Under the pieces are notes generated by a model, which saw nothing but the letters and a program-made list of their open reading frames with translations, did no database searches and was not told the origin of the DNA. A stretch of 64,000 nt of DNA. Source: Entomortierella parvispora (taxonomy: Eukaryota; Mortierellomycota; Mortierellomycetes; Mortierellales; Mortierellaceae). Positions 50,787-63,677 of the stretch are shown here, piece after piece (within the stretch, counting starts at the first letter, position 1; every line of letters starts with the position of its first letter). Location: positions 1,488,001 through 1,552,000 of the forward strand of contig OY752141.1 in the NCBI GenBank assembly GCA_963573315.1, given 5' to 3'. The position numbers and the translations under genes are program-made.

Positions 50787-53700
50787 CCTGCAGGCTAATG
50801 AAGAGCGTGAAGATATGACTTACGACCTCAGAGCCATGCAAGAAGCTACCCAATGTGAGTCTTCCACTGTTAACCCTGTACCTGTTACTGATTTGAAAAT
50901 CTGCGCTACTCAATCTGACAAAACCACTGAATCCCGGTTAATTGTCCCTGTAGAAGTCAATGGCCACTGCTTCAATGCTCTTATTGATCCGGGTGCCGAT
51001 ACTACAATTTTTGATCGTGCCACTGCTCTCAAAATACAGTTACCATTAAATGAATACCCTGAAGCCTCAGTGACTCTTGCCAATAGCACTAAATGCCCCA
51101 TGGCAATCTCTGTTAATCCTGTTGACATTCTCTGCAATGGTCGAAAATTGAGTGCACATGTCACTGTCATGCCCCTGCATGGTTATGAACTCTACGTAGG
51201 CATGGATTTGTTCAACAAATTTGGATACTACATTGGAAGCGTGTCCAATCCTGTTCTAGGACCTTCTGGCGTGTATAGTGAGCTCCTCATTGAACATGAC
51301 AGCCCTCCAGAAATGGTTGGTGTCCAACGTCCTACTGAAGAACAGTCTGAAGAGTTCAAATCGGCACGTAGTGCATTCCTTGAAAGTATTCAATCATATT
51401 TGGAGGACAATGCTGCAATTGACCCCACTAGTTTTTGCCCTCACCCTTTGATGGAGGTGAACCTGTCCATTCCTCCCGGAATCAATGTATACCAGAAACC
51501 CAATGCTCCCTTTCCATATGCGGAGAGAGCCCCTGTTCAAAAACAAATTGATGACTGGCTTGCTGCTGGAGTCATCACCCTCACTCATTTCCCTGTTGTT
51601 CACACGAATCAACTTGCCTTGTCCGCCAGGCGTGACTTAGAGGGGAGAATCCTGAAAACCCGTCTTTGCCTTGACCCACGCAACTTGAACTCTCACCTAC
51701 TTGATTGTGACAAGTTTCCACTACCTCGCATTGACAAAGTCATTAATGATGCTGCTGGTCATAGGTACTTTACCACCATTGATCTTCGATCTGCATTTCT
51801 TCGACTTCCCTTGAGCAAAAAGAGTCAGCCGCTGACAGCGTTCTACTATGATGGTAAACAATACATGTTCCAGCGAGCTCCTTTTGGACTCAAACCCATG
51901 ACAAGCATCTTCCAACGAGGCATGATGTCTATTCTTGGTGATCTGGACTTCGTCGCAGTATACGTAGATGATATTGTGATCTTTTCCAAGACAGCTGAGG
52001 AACACCGCATCCAAGTCCTGGAAATCCTTAAACGATTGACCCAAAACAAACTCATCGTCAACCCTGAGAAGTGTCATTTCTTCTGCACTGAGATTCTACT
52101 TCTAGGCTTTGTTATCAACAAGCATGGTCGCAGAATCAACCCTGAAAAGGTTGCTAATGTTCACAAATGGGCTGAACCCACCAATGCCAAAATGGTTCTC
52201 CGCTATCTTGGTATGTTCAACTACTTCCGTGAGTACATTCCTATGTACAGTACATTATCTGCGCCTCTCGATCGTTTACGATTCAAGAAAGGTACCTTTG
52301 TCCTGAACAAGATTCAAAAAGCCTGCTTTGAAAATCTAAAAAAACTTGTTCAACGTGCCCCTATCCTCACGTTCCCTGACTTCACCAAACCATTTTATGT
52401 TGCTACCGATGCATCTAATCTTGGTGTTGGAACCGTCCTCTACCAGCTGCCCAACGGTCCTGGTGACGAATCCAAAGTTCATTATATTTCCTTCATGGCT
52501 CGCTCTCTGAAGAAACATGAATTGAACTACACTGCATACAAGAAAGAACTCCTAGGTATAGTCTATGCTCTCACTCAGTTTGAGGCATACTTAACTGGAC
52601 GCCATTTCACATTGTTCACTGATCACAGGCCTCTGACCTACATGCACACCCAGGCAGAACTCCCTACAACTATTGCCAATTGGCGTGAGACTCTTTTGAA
52701 ATTTGATTTTGAATGTGTCTACCGTCCTGGATTTAAGAACATCATCCCTGATGCTCTATCCCGTGCTTTCCCACCTGCACTATGGGATGAGACCTCTGGT
52801 GAAGCTTCTGATACTCCTCTACCCCAGGCCAAGTATCAAGTAGCATCTGCGCACACCACCCGTCATTACCGGCATGGCAAGGATAAAAGTTGTGACATTG
52901 CTGCTATTTCTACACGAAGAGCTACTAAAGCCTACAAGATTAGCACCCCTAAGAAAACACCTGCCCCTGTCCAAACTTCTCGTTTCAATCCTGAAACACA
53001 CTCAACATTGGTCCCAGAATTTATCACCTCTACCCAACTTGTACAAATCTTGGATGGTGAAACTATCGATCCCAATGCACCCTATTTACACCAAATCCCT
53101 GACCCTGAGCAATCATTTGTTGTACCTTCTCCTGAAGACCAAGACTCTCTTTTGGACGAAACCCATAATTTTGGCCACCTAGGTGCCAATGCCATGGTTG
53201 AAGCAATTCACTCGCGTGGCTTTTCCTGGCCTAAACTCAAAGAAATTTGCCTTTCTTGGGTTTCCAAATGTCCTCAATGCCAACACTACAATATAGCTAA
53301 GAAAGGCTACCACCCTCTCACTGCTATTCATGCTCAACTGCCTGGTGATCATATTGCTATTGATCTTGCTGTATTCCCCATTAGTGAAAAAGGTAACGTG
53401 TATGCACTCATCGTCGTTGATGTCTGTACGCGTTTCGTTTTCTTGGAAGCACTACCTGACCGCACCGCAGCCACCGTTGCAGGTCGCCTGTTTAAACTCT
53501 TTTGTCTAATTGGATTTCCAAAGATTCTCCAAAGTGATAATGGCACTGAGTTTTCGAATGCAATAGCTACTCATCTTGCATCCACCTTGGAAATCGATCA
53601 TCGATTTACTACCCCTTACCATCCTCGAGCTAATGGTCTAGCTGAACGTTTTGTCCGCTCTGCCAAAGAACTGTTACAGAAGCTCATCCATGGTAACAAG

Positions 53701-54447
53701 CCTGCTTGGGACGACTACCTTCCAATGGTACAATTCCAACTCAACAATCGTGTTGCAGCATTGCACCATTCTACACCATTCTCATTATTTTATGGTCGAG
53801 CATACCCTGGACTTATGGATTTTCGCTCCGCCGAAAGTCATCTGTTAACCCCTGACCAACTTGATAAGCGTCTTTTGTACCTTACCAACGTTGTATTCCC
53901 TGCCATTTCAGAGAAAGCTAAGGCCACTCAGAAAAAGATGATTGATGCTTTCCAAAAGTCCCATCATACCCTGGAATTTGCACCTGGTTCATATGTCATG
54001 GTTAAAGATGAAACTGCTACATCAGCCCTTGACCCTAAATATGATGGCCCCTATAAGGTAGTCCGCCGTAATACTCGAGGAAACTACATTTTACGTGACA
54101 GCCTTGGTCAACTTCTTGCCCGCAATTTCGCCCCTGTTCAATTGAAAGCTGTATCCCAATCTCGAGACATTCCCACTGATGAAGCCACCCACTTCGAAGT
54201 AGAGAAGATCCTGAGCCATCTCGAATCTGAGGGGGAGACACGCTACTTAGTAAAGTGGAAAGGATATGACGATTCCCACAACTCAGAGATCCCATACAAG
54301 AACTTTGATTCTAAGAAAGTGGTTGCTGATTACTACACTAAGTTAAACATGAACAATCCTCACACTCTGACCAGAAATGCAAAGAGACTCCAAAACAAAC
54401 AACAAAAGTTTGATCGTGAACGTAACAAACGCAGACGCGAAAGTTAA
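50700..54447 (+). CDS. Pol polyprotein of element F
   Basis: Frame open from upstream of the ten-A tract to 54447. Domains: protease LIDPGADTTIFDR (~50980; Pro replaces the usual Ser/Thr), reverse transcriptase (FTTIDLRSAFLRL, APFGLKPMTSIFQRGM, VYVDDIVIFSK at ~51959), RNase H (ATDASNLGVGTVLYQ, then FTDHRPLTYM), integrase (HHCC finger ending KCPQCQ, IDLAVFP, LQSDNGTEF, NGLAERFVRSA), GPF/GPY module (DPKYDGPYKVVRR) and a chromodomain-like end (TRYLVKWKGYDDSHNSEIPY). The order and single-frame design match A, E's remnants and chromoviruses in general. No stop interrupts it. The altered protease triad and the offset to Gag are the only visible problems. Confidence 0.9.
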
Positions 54448-54558
54448 GTTGCACATTGCACTGACCCTGAGTGAGTTTTTAGTACGTGTACCAAAGGTAT
54501 AAACGTTTTTTCCTCATACCACATGTCTCCTGCCCAATGTCATGTACCCTGCCCCTGC

Positions 54559-54772
54559 TGAAGTTTATTATTTTCCTTCAAAACCATGCTCTCTGATGAG
54601 GTTTATAATTTTTTCCCTCATAATACCACATGTCTCCTGCACCAAGCCATGTACCATGCCCCTGCTGAGTTTATTTTTTCCTCAGAACACTGCCCACCTG
54701 CCTGCTGAGTTTATTTTTTTTCCTCAGAATACATGCCCTATTATATCGAGGTTTTATGATTTTTTCCTTCGA
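54559..54772 (+). other. Five U-loop stem-loops in the 3' region of element F
   Basis: Hairpins at 54559-54580 (TGAAG/CTTCA), 54597-54620 (TGAGG/CCTCA), 54666-54684 (CTGAG/CTCAG), 54705-54727 (CTGAG/CTCAG) and 54746-54772 (TCGAGG/CTTCGA with one G-U). Stem bases change in pairs while the loop stays TTTAT followed by T runs, which indicates selection on RNA structure. The polypurine tract TTGGGGGGAG (54798-54806) follows. Confidence 0.75.
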
Positions 54773-54807
54773 TGATCCACTATCCCTGTCCGAATCTTGG
54801 GGGGAGC

Positions 54808-54963
54808 TGTTGCGGATCGCTACTTTTGAGTTGACGAGGATTCTTGATCAGGTGACTGACGCCAGATTATAATTTGGCGTCACGACCGTTGCAATAAAGA
54901 AACCTTCTTCCTTCCCGTCATCATCTGGCCCACCATTGACATTGACTTGACCTGACCTGAACA
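54808..54963 (+). repeat. 3' LTR of element F
   Basis: 156 bp; hairpin at 54858-54881 (stem GACGCCA/TGGCGTC), then GCAATAAAG. Preceded by a polypurine tract. Confidence 0.9.
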
Positions 54964-54990
54964 ATAGTGTGTCACCCCAAATATACAACA

Positions 54991-55104
54991 CTGTCGGTGA
55001 AGTGCCCCGATACACATCAGGGCTGGCCTATTTCTTGTCCTGCCCACCCGATGCAATGAAGAAACCTCTTTTCCTTCCCGTTATTTTGGTCATCCTTCGC
55101 AACA
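54991..55104 (+). repeat. Partial LTR of the E family
   Basis: From CTGTCGGTGAAGTG to CATCCTTCGCAACA it matches the right two-thirds of the LTR at 46354-46533, with many substitutions. The hairpin is retained in weakened form. It ends 65 bp before the stop codon of the PPR gene. Confidence 0.7.
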
Positions 55105-55168
55105 TGCCGAGGCTCACTGCGGCATTTTTCCTTTATTTTTTCTTGTATACTGTGGAAACAACACATGT

Positions 55169-58100
55169 TCACTTCCAGAACCGGCCTCCAGCTCCAGCAG
55201 CAAGAAATCCGTCTTCATCTTCAACATCATCCTCGTCAACATCCAGAAACCGGCGGTCACTTCTATCGCGATAGCGCGACATTGTCAAAGAACGAGGCTC
55301 ACCAAATCCGCTGCTCACTGATACAACTTCTTCCTTCGAGGCGTCCCAAAAATCGGTACCCAGGTGTTTTGGCTCTGAGTTAAGATCATTTTCACCTGCA
55401 CCTAGTGGCGTTTCCTGTGCGTGGACGCTCTGACTGCCACCAACCCCATTGATACACCTCATCCTCCCAGCCAGGGACCAATCTTGATCAGGCCAATATG
55501 TTTCCAAGTCTTTTTGGATCTTTCGGATCGGCTGTACGCCCCACTGAACATTCTCCAGTGCTTCGACTATGATATTGACCGACTGGACACGCGGAGGACC
55601 TCTGTATCTGTGTTCATGCTTCGAGGCGATGGATGTAAAATCATAGTTCTCGGTGTCGGGTACGGCATGACTTAGATCCATGGATGCATACGCAGCCATC
55701 ATTGCATCCCAAACTTCAACCATCTTTTCCTGTCGATGATGTTGCGCTAACATTGTAAGGTAGTACTCGTAGTTTTCGGATGACAGGCAAGGAGCTGATC
55801 CTGTGCGAGTCTTACTGTAGGACTGATCTCTACGCTCTGGAAAGAATCTATGGCTGAAGCTGTCGATTGATCCACTTTCGCCGTCTTCCACGTCGTCATC
55901 GTCACCAATGTCGACTTCAAGGTAGCCATCTTGAGAGTTGTTGTCAATAGGATCTGGTTCAATATCTTGGTCATCCTCAAGGGCCCGATGCGAACTAGCC
56001 CACCACGAGGACCAAGCAGAATATGATTGAGGGACCTGCTCCAGGCCAGTTGTGTCAACCGGGGTTGTCTTTGAAGGGTCCTCAACAGTGTTGGAGGACA
56101 GAGATTTGTCGAGTCCAAGGTGGCTATTCGAATCATGCCGTTGATGAAGAGTCGATGGCGGACGCGAAGAGAGCACTGCTTGCTGGCTGGAGATGTAAAT
56201 CCTTCTTGGCTCAAGGCGATCCTTTAGCTTTTTCAAAAACCGCTCCACAAGATTAACGGCTTGATTCACACACCTTGAGTCCGCTACGGGAGAAGAGCAA
56301 GCTTGAAGAACAATTGACAATGTATGCTGATTCGGTTGAATATTTAAGCCCCATTTCCCGGCATCGATTTGTTTAAAGATATTGACTACTCGTTTCGGTC
56401 GATTGTGAAGTCTGTTTGCACGCATCAGTTCATGGAGTACGGTCAAGTTGATCAACTCGGGTATCTGCAGTGCTGGTAGTTGCTGTCGATTAGGAGATGT
56501 CGGGGATGTCGGGAAGGTCTTCAAGAGACTTCTTTCTCGACGACCAAATCTCCTGGTGCCACCGTCGTTCCCATATTTCATCTTCCACCACAAGACCTCG
56601 TTATCTTCTTTTGCAGCCCTTTGCAAAGCTAGACCTTCCCTTGCAAACCACTCCGCAGTCTGAAGGTAACCGGCTCGACCCCATCCCTTGACATAACTGG
56701 CTCGAACGAACCCTAATGCCTGGATATTGTCCTCTTTCATCTGTTCCCATAGCTCACGTCCTTGCTCCATATCCATTTGTTCCGCGCAGGCCTCGAGTAA
56801 AATCTTGTAGGTGATAGCATTCGGTTTCGCCTGTTCTGACGCCTGCATCTCCCGATAGAGATACATCATTCCCGGAAGTGGAGACGGCAATGTCGACAGG
56901 TATTGCATCATGATAGTGTAAAGTTGTGTGTCGGTTTGCTCAGGGTCTTTGGTGATCAAAGTGAAAAGCTCCAGTACCTTAGACACTTCCTCCTTCAAAA
57001 ATGCCTGTGCTCTTTGTGCTGACATTTCCGAGGAAGTTTTATCCATTCGCCGTCGTCGTACGCGTGTCTGGTTAATCAAAGCCAGAAGAATGTTCGAGTT
57101 GTTGATAATATCGTCTGAAGACAGCATGTCCAGCATCTTTGGGGTTACAAACTTCGAGTCTGCTGTGTCAGTCGAAGGCGCTGTAGTAGGGTTAATCGTC
57201 CCTTCAGTGATCTGTACTACACGGACAGGGTCATTCGATTTTCCGTCTCTGTTTTTTCGCCCGTCCATGACCTTGCTCGTTGATCCGTTGCGCTCCGACT
57301 TATCTTGCACCAATGACCCTGAATGATCCAGCTGTTCCATTATTTCCATCGCGCCGTCGAAATCCCCTCGTTTGGCACACGCATACAGCAGAATCGCCTT
57401 CATCCTCTCGGATAATGAGAGGTTCCAATCTCGTTGCATCCTAGCAATATATCGCGAACAGGCCTCCAGATCCCCTGAGCGAGCAGCACAGAGGATTGCT
57501 GCCTTCATCGTTGTGGCTCGAGGGGTAATGTCTTGAGACAGCATTTCCTGGATCAGTTTCTCAGCCTTGGGTTCGTTTCCAGGCAGGTGACTCAGTGCGT
57601 ACATCAAAAAGTCGTACACAACTGGTTCCTGTCGCCAGTTCAAACTTGGATTCCGATCCATTTGGGTGAACACTGACATCGTATCTTGGTAGCCATCTCG
57701 ACCAAACATAGAGTAGTATCGTAGTAGCACCTATATGTATAGAGAACGAAACACATTACTATTTGTTTAGGTTCAGCGAACAAGAGGTTGAATGTAACTC
57801 CGGATAGGCGCTTACCACATGCATGCCGACAGTAGTGGATATTCCAAAGTTTTCAGGAATGGTTTCCAACAGGGACCTTACGAGAAAAGTATGGCTGTGA
57901 ACCAGCAGTCGCATCAGCTTTGTCACTCCTCGTGCCAAGTCCTGTTCCAATATCGTAGCAATGTCTTCAGAGTGAGCAACGCCTGTCTGTGCGACAAAGA
58001 CCTTCTTTGGCTCCGGTGTCGCCAGCGCCCAATCCTCCAAAACCTTCAAAGCCTCCCGTCGATCTTTCAAGTAGGTCTTGGATCCTGTCGTAAATGAGAG

Positions 58101-58964
58101 TTCAACTCTTGCTTTACTCTCAGCCATGGCATCCACAAGTGCCAATCTCCGCTGTGATAATGTCAAGTACCCCATAGTCCGTGATTCTGTCCTGACATAG
58201 GGCTCGATATCTTTTAGAACTTGCCTCCTCTGGGTACTAAGTTTCTGCAATTGTTTGGTATGACGGTACTGTGACGAAGGTAATGGTGACAACCCCACAG
58301 TCAATTCCAGTCGGGCTCTGTGGATCAGCTGGATCAGTTGTGAGAGGGTTCGAAATAAGTAGGTCTTAGAGTAACACGAATTGCGAGTTGATGTCGAGAA
58401 GGTTCCACGACTACGAAGCTCTTGGTAGCATTTGAATGTAGTCTGAAGATCACGCCCTTTGATTGCGCCCTGCAACTCATTCATTTTGCTCCTTGCTGTC
58501 AGCAGAATATCAGGTTGTTCCTCGTTGGCCCTGCGACTAATGCTGACTAGTGCAGGCTGGGGTGTTGACTGGCGACGCACTGAATTATGGGCCTTGGCGA
58601 CCTTTTTAAAAACTGAAGTCGCTGGTTGGCCATAGGTACGCTTCGGTTGATGCTGTTGAACAAGACTCTCCAAAATTTTTTGACGTCGTCCTAAGTGGAT
58701 CAACACGCTCGTAGGAATTGATGCTGGTGGCGCCAGTACTCCACAGGGATGCATCCGAGGCAGTCGGTGGAAAGAACGGGCAAATGCACGTTGGAAGCAC
58801 TTTTGCCAAAAGTTGGGGAACGAGGATTGGAGTTGATTCAATGCCACCGAGGCATTCTTCCGGGATGCTGGCCCCGTCAGAGCATGGCGGATGGCGTTAG
58901 ACCGCATTCCTGGCAGGCTCCTGAAGATCAATTGAGTGATGGCGGCAACAATCGTGTGTGGCAA
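55169..58964 (-). CDS. Pentatricopeptide-repeat-type protein, probably mitochondrial
   Basis: Two exons, 58964-57816 and 57730-55169, joined by an 85-bp intron (GTAAGC...TATAG) that keeps the frame: GMHV then VLLRYYSMFG. The product is 1236 residues. The N-terminus (MPHTIVAAITQLIFRSLPGM, then Arg- and Ser-rich with no acids to about residue 35) looks like a mitochondrial presequence. PPR-like helix pairs are clearest at about 400-520 (VYDFLMYALSHLPGNEPKAE; KAAILCAARSGDLEACSRYI; KAILLYACAKRGDFDGAMEI), around 650-740 (NAITYKILLEACAEQMDMEQ) and again near 840 (TLSIVLQACSSPVADSRCVN). Acidic, probably disordered stretches fill the last third (DIGDDDDVEDGESG; DVDEDDVEDEDG). PPR proteins bind organellar RNA for processing or translation; the specific target here is unknown. 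No damage was seen. Confidence 0.75.
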
Positions 58965-59290
58965 TCAATAATTCCTTTTACGTTGGATGGTGTGTGGCTT
59001 AGCACCTAGCTTTCAGATATACCATCCCTTGGACAGTGTCCCGCAGACAATATCCCTTGCTCTTTCCCGCCTTGACATCTGACCTCCGGGTTCACACTTA
59101 CTGATCACCTTGCCCATTCATCCACGGCCACTATTTATTTTATACCCACAACATCACATTTCCATTTAATCTGCAGAGCGTAAACAAGGAGCGCGTTTGA
59201 GGCGTAAACACCCAGCAACATCTCATCAAGCATTAACGATCCGGCCACCGGCCTTCCACAACACACACGCACATACGCACACATATTCAA
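58965..59290. promoter_or_regulatory. Divergent intergenic region between the PPR and Spc24-like genes
   Basis: 326 bp between two start codons. It contains TTATTTATTTTATA (~59130-59145) and a CA-rich tract (ACACACACGCACATACGCAC region, ~59262-59285) just before the Spc24-like ATG. Probably a shared promoter; no other structure seen. Confidence 0.4.
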
Positions 59291-60352
59291 ATGGAAGAAC
59301 AAACTACATTGGTCCCCTCTGCCGAGAATTCGTCGACCTTGATTTCCGATGTCGGCTCTCAGTTTCAGCGTTCGGGAGCTGACCTGCAAAATATTCAAAG
59401 ATGTTTCCAAGACGTGCGCGAGACCGAAAAAGCTCGGCAGGAGATGTTGCGGGACGCCCGCACGTTACTTCAGAGTAAAGAAACAAGCTATTATTTGTTG
59501 GGTAGCGACATAGAAGAAAGGTTCCACTAATGCTTTAGTGTTTTAATGTATAGGATTATCGAGGAATTTACAGCTGTCGCGATCTAAGGGATCAAGAGAA
59601 CATGTAGATCCCGAGAGCTTGAACCATGATGACCAAATTGTGGATATGGACAAGCAACAGTTTGCTGTAGCGAAGAGCGTTCAGGAAATGGATCAGGAGA
59701 TCGCATCGTTGCAAGCTGAAGTGCAAGAGCTGAGGATGTATAGCCTCGAGTTGGACTCGAATTACTCTACATCAGGAGCAGACGCCACGGCTGAAGGAGG
59801 CGCCGAGACAGATGGGGCAGATTATGCGTCGGGGGTTAGCACGGCAACTATGGGCTCTTCTAGAGCGGACAGCTCTTTTACTCATCGGCGAAGAGTCTCC
59901 AGGAATGACATGTCGGAAATGGATGAGGATATGCTGGACGAGGAACAGGAAATCCTCAGTGACCGAGCTCATGCCATGGCTGTGTAGGGTTCCAAATATG
60001 AATTCTCATGTTGTTTCATGGCGTGCAGTTTGATATCACACGTGATAGGTGCATTGGATCTCTAACAGCAGCCTATTCTTCGAAAATATCTGAAATCAGT
60101 CTTCGGCTGCAAATATATAGGAGTCTGGGAATCGAAATGCTGGAGAATGAGGTTGGTGCTTATACCAAAGCCCGTGTCAGTAAGTTTTTGATTTTGGGAT
60201 TCTTTTCGTTGACAATATGTTTTGGAAGCTTATCGTTTTTTATATATGGTGCATTAGGGTCTATCGAGAAGAATGAGGTCCATCTGGTGTATTTTGATGA
60301 CAAACTCTCTCCATTTTATCAAACAAATGTCATCTGGGAGTTTGCGTCATGA
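59291..60352 (+). CDS. SPC24: Kinetochore protein Spc24-like
   Basis: Four exons inferred by eye: 59291-59474, 59554-59983, 60100-60179 and 60258-60352, with introns starting GTAAAG, GTAGGG and GTAAGT and ending AG; together 262 residues in frame. The first ~150 residues are coiled coil (NLQLSRSKG..., VQEMDQEIASLQAEVQELRM), followed by an acidic Ser-rich linker. The C-terminal globular part reads LRLQIYRSLGIEMLENEVGA, then KNEVHLVYFDDKLSPFYQTN and VIWEFAS, matching the Spc24 pattern (YR-LG core, final aromatic/W strand). Spc24 pairs with Spc25 in the Ndc80 complex that links centromeres to microtubules. The length fits the family (~200-260). Exon 2/3 junctions are the least certain. Confidence 0.72.
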
Positions 60353-60548
60353 CTCGCTCTTGACTGCCCAACTATTTCATTTATACCCGCCAGGACATTT
60401 GTATAAAGAAATAAATAATCGGTGCAAGAAAATTGGGGTCAAACTGGCGTTCTAACTTCTAATATGGGACTGTTCCTTCTGTTTATTACTTTCAAAAAAG
60501 TTCATCTAGGGCAAAGAGATGTCATTGGTATGCATCGAAATGGTTGAT

Positions 60549-61360
60549 TTACTTGGCGACCAAGGAGTGGATGCACGCGTTCTTCCCCTTAAAAACACCA
60601 TCCTCAACGAAGATATCGCGGTGTTTAAAGCCCAAGGTGATGTGAGGCAAGAAATTGGCAGCATCAAAGAGAGCTGGGTTGCCTCCTTTTTTCACAAACA
60701 ACTCCCACACTTCCTGACGGTAAGCAACAATATCCTGGAAATCCTTCAAGATAATCTGGACAGCCTGCTGATAGACATTATCAGGTTTGGACACGACCTG
60801 AACACGTCCCAAGCACTCAACCCCGAAACGGGCCTTCTGGAGAGGGCGCTTTGGGTTGACGGCAATCTTGTTCAGCTCCTCAATTGTGACACCAGCAGGG
60901 TGGAGGATGTTGTCGTACTCTGGAGGCAGAATGACGGTAATGTGGGCTTCGCCACGGGACAGCAAAGCAGTGTTGTTGTTGAACGAGGCAGTGGAGTTGA
61001 CGAGGTCAAAAACGGGCTTGACATACTTGTAGTCGACGGTCAATCCAACCCAGTTGGTGAACAAGGCAGAACCCTAGTGACATGAGTTCAAATGAAAACG
61101 GGGGAACGGTGTTCTTTATCAGCAAAAGTCCATAGTAAGTAACCGCGAGAAAGATGGAAATATGGAATTACAGTGTTGGGCGTAAAGGGAATGTTGCCAG
61201 TGTTGAAGACCTTCTTGTTGATAACAATGGGCTTCTCGTGATGAGGGTGGTGGGGCTTCTCGTGATGAGGATGGTGGGGCTTCTTGTGCTGAGGAGAGGC
61301 GGCTAAGACAGCGGTGGCGACAATGGCCAGAGTAGCCACCAAGGAAGAGGCGAAGCGCAT
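60549..61360 (-). CDS. Secreted 2H-phosphoesterase-like protein with His-rich linker
   Basis: Two exons: 61360-61172 and 61073-60549, with a 98-bp intron (GTAATT...ACTAG); 237 residues. Residues 1-20 (MRFASSLVATLAIVATAVLA) form a typical signal peptide with cleavage near AAS. Next comes a linker with tandem KPHHPHHE units (~26-42), a potential metal-binding segment. The remainder has two H-x-T/S-type motifs, GEAHITVI and LPHITLGF, spaced about 90 residues apart, the signature of the 2H phosphoesterase fold. The overall pattern (FTNWVGLTVDYKYVKPVFDL ... HRDIFVEDGVFKGKN) resembles the fungal Swiss-Army-knife RNA-repair-like family. A secreted enzyme on cyclic phosphate or other ester substrates is likely; the substrate is unknown. 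Frames are intact. Confidence 0.72.
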
Positions 61361-62368
61361 ATTGGTAGGATGAGATAGGTTGGGAGGGTTAGAGATGAAA
61401 AAGAGAACATCGAAACCAAAGGACTGGGGCTTTATACCTCTCGCGTTTCCGTAATTGTAGAATGAATTGGCGCATGTGCTAAGGTTCTGTTTTCCAAAGA
61501 GTGTTCTTCCACAAGGGTCTCCATCTTGAGCCAGTGCTTCCCATGGCTCTCTCCCATTTAAGAGCCCTCTTTGCACAGTACAGTAGACTACGCTGTTGTC
61601 TGCAATAGTCTATGATGTTCTTGGATCCCTCAAAATGCATCGTGCGTAAGCGAATCGCGCGAGAGAAAAAGAAAAAAAAAAGTGAGCGTTAAAGAATTGC
61701 TCCACCTTCCCATGTTGAGATTCCACTCGCGAGCGCAAATGAGGAAGGCCTGGCCCACTATTGGATGTGCTTCTGTTCTCATCTTCTGCATGGTTGAGAG
61801 CTTCAAGATGGCGCGCCTTTCGAGGCTGAAGAAGAGAGGGCTGGAAAGTGGAAAGAGCACGAGACGATTTAGCCAGAGAGCCTCGGTCGTTGCACCCACA
61901 TGCCCTGGCCGTGAATCCTGAGCGTGGACAACGAACGAAGTTAATTGCTCTGAGGGTACAACAAGAAAATATATGGAAAATGTCCGCACTGGCCAAGCGA
62001 CAGCCAATCCGGGGCAGCGCTGCAGACACCCCTGTGAGAGATTGGGCGACGTTTGGCGGCCTCGGGTTCCTCCACTGATTCACCCGAGGCAACATGGAGT
62101 AGAGCGATCGATCGATACCTTATACGCCCCCAGGTAGACTACGGGCCTCATGGGAATGCTATCCCACGAGGAGCATGTCCCCCTATCCCACTAGGCCAGC
62201 ATGTCCCCGAGGCCTGCCATTACCCGAGACCCGAGGCCAGCATGTCCCCGCCCAAAGACTAGCCATATGCCAAGTCGACGCCACCAACCAGAATGAAGTC
62301 ACGTGGAGGACGGACAAGAGACAGGAGCACACACACCACACAGGGATGCATCAATCTTTGCAACGGAC
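61361..62368. promoter_or_regulatory. 1-kb divergent intergenic region
   Basis: Lies between the starts of the secreted protein gene and the phosphatase gene. Contains a CTTTATACC box (~61430) upstream of the secreted gene, an A-rich tract (~61668-61681), a 9-bp inverted repeat GCCTCGGGT/ACCCGAGGC (62059-62067 and 62082-62090) and three GCATGTCCCC repeats (~62174, ~62199, ~62241), two of them in AGGCCAGCATGTCCCC. Several open frames cross it but none has protein-like features. Confidence 0.4.

Positions 62369-63677
<1,309 letters not shown>

Larger units (their letters stand above)
48292..54963 (+). mobile_element. Nearly intact Gypsy element F (156-bp LTRs)
   Basis: The 5' LTR is 48292-48903 including a solo B LTR; without this insertion and its duplication it is 156 bp, the same as the 3' LTR (54808-54963). 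Both start TGTTGCGGATCGC and end CCTGAACA, with two differences. Gag and Pol are open, offset by a single homopolymer. No flanking duplication was found (AACAGG left, ATAGTG right), so one edge has probably been rearranged. Confidence 0.88.

Noticed and set aside
61610-62095. Minus-strand frames of 125 and 161 codons between the secreted and phosphatase genes
   Set aside because: Low-complexity, overlapping one another, with no protein-like pattern; likely intergenic.
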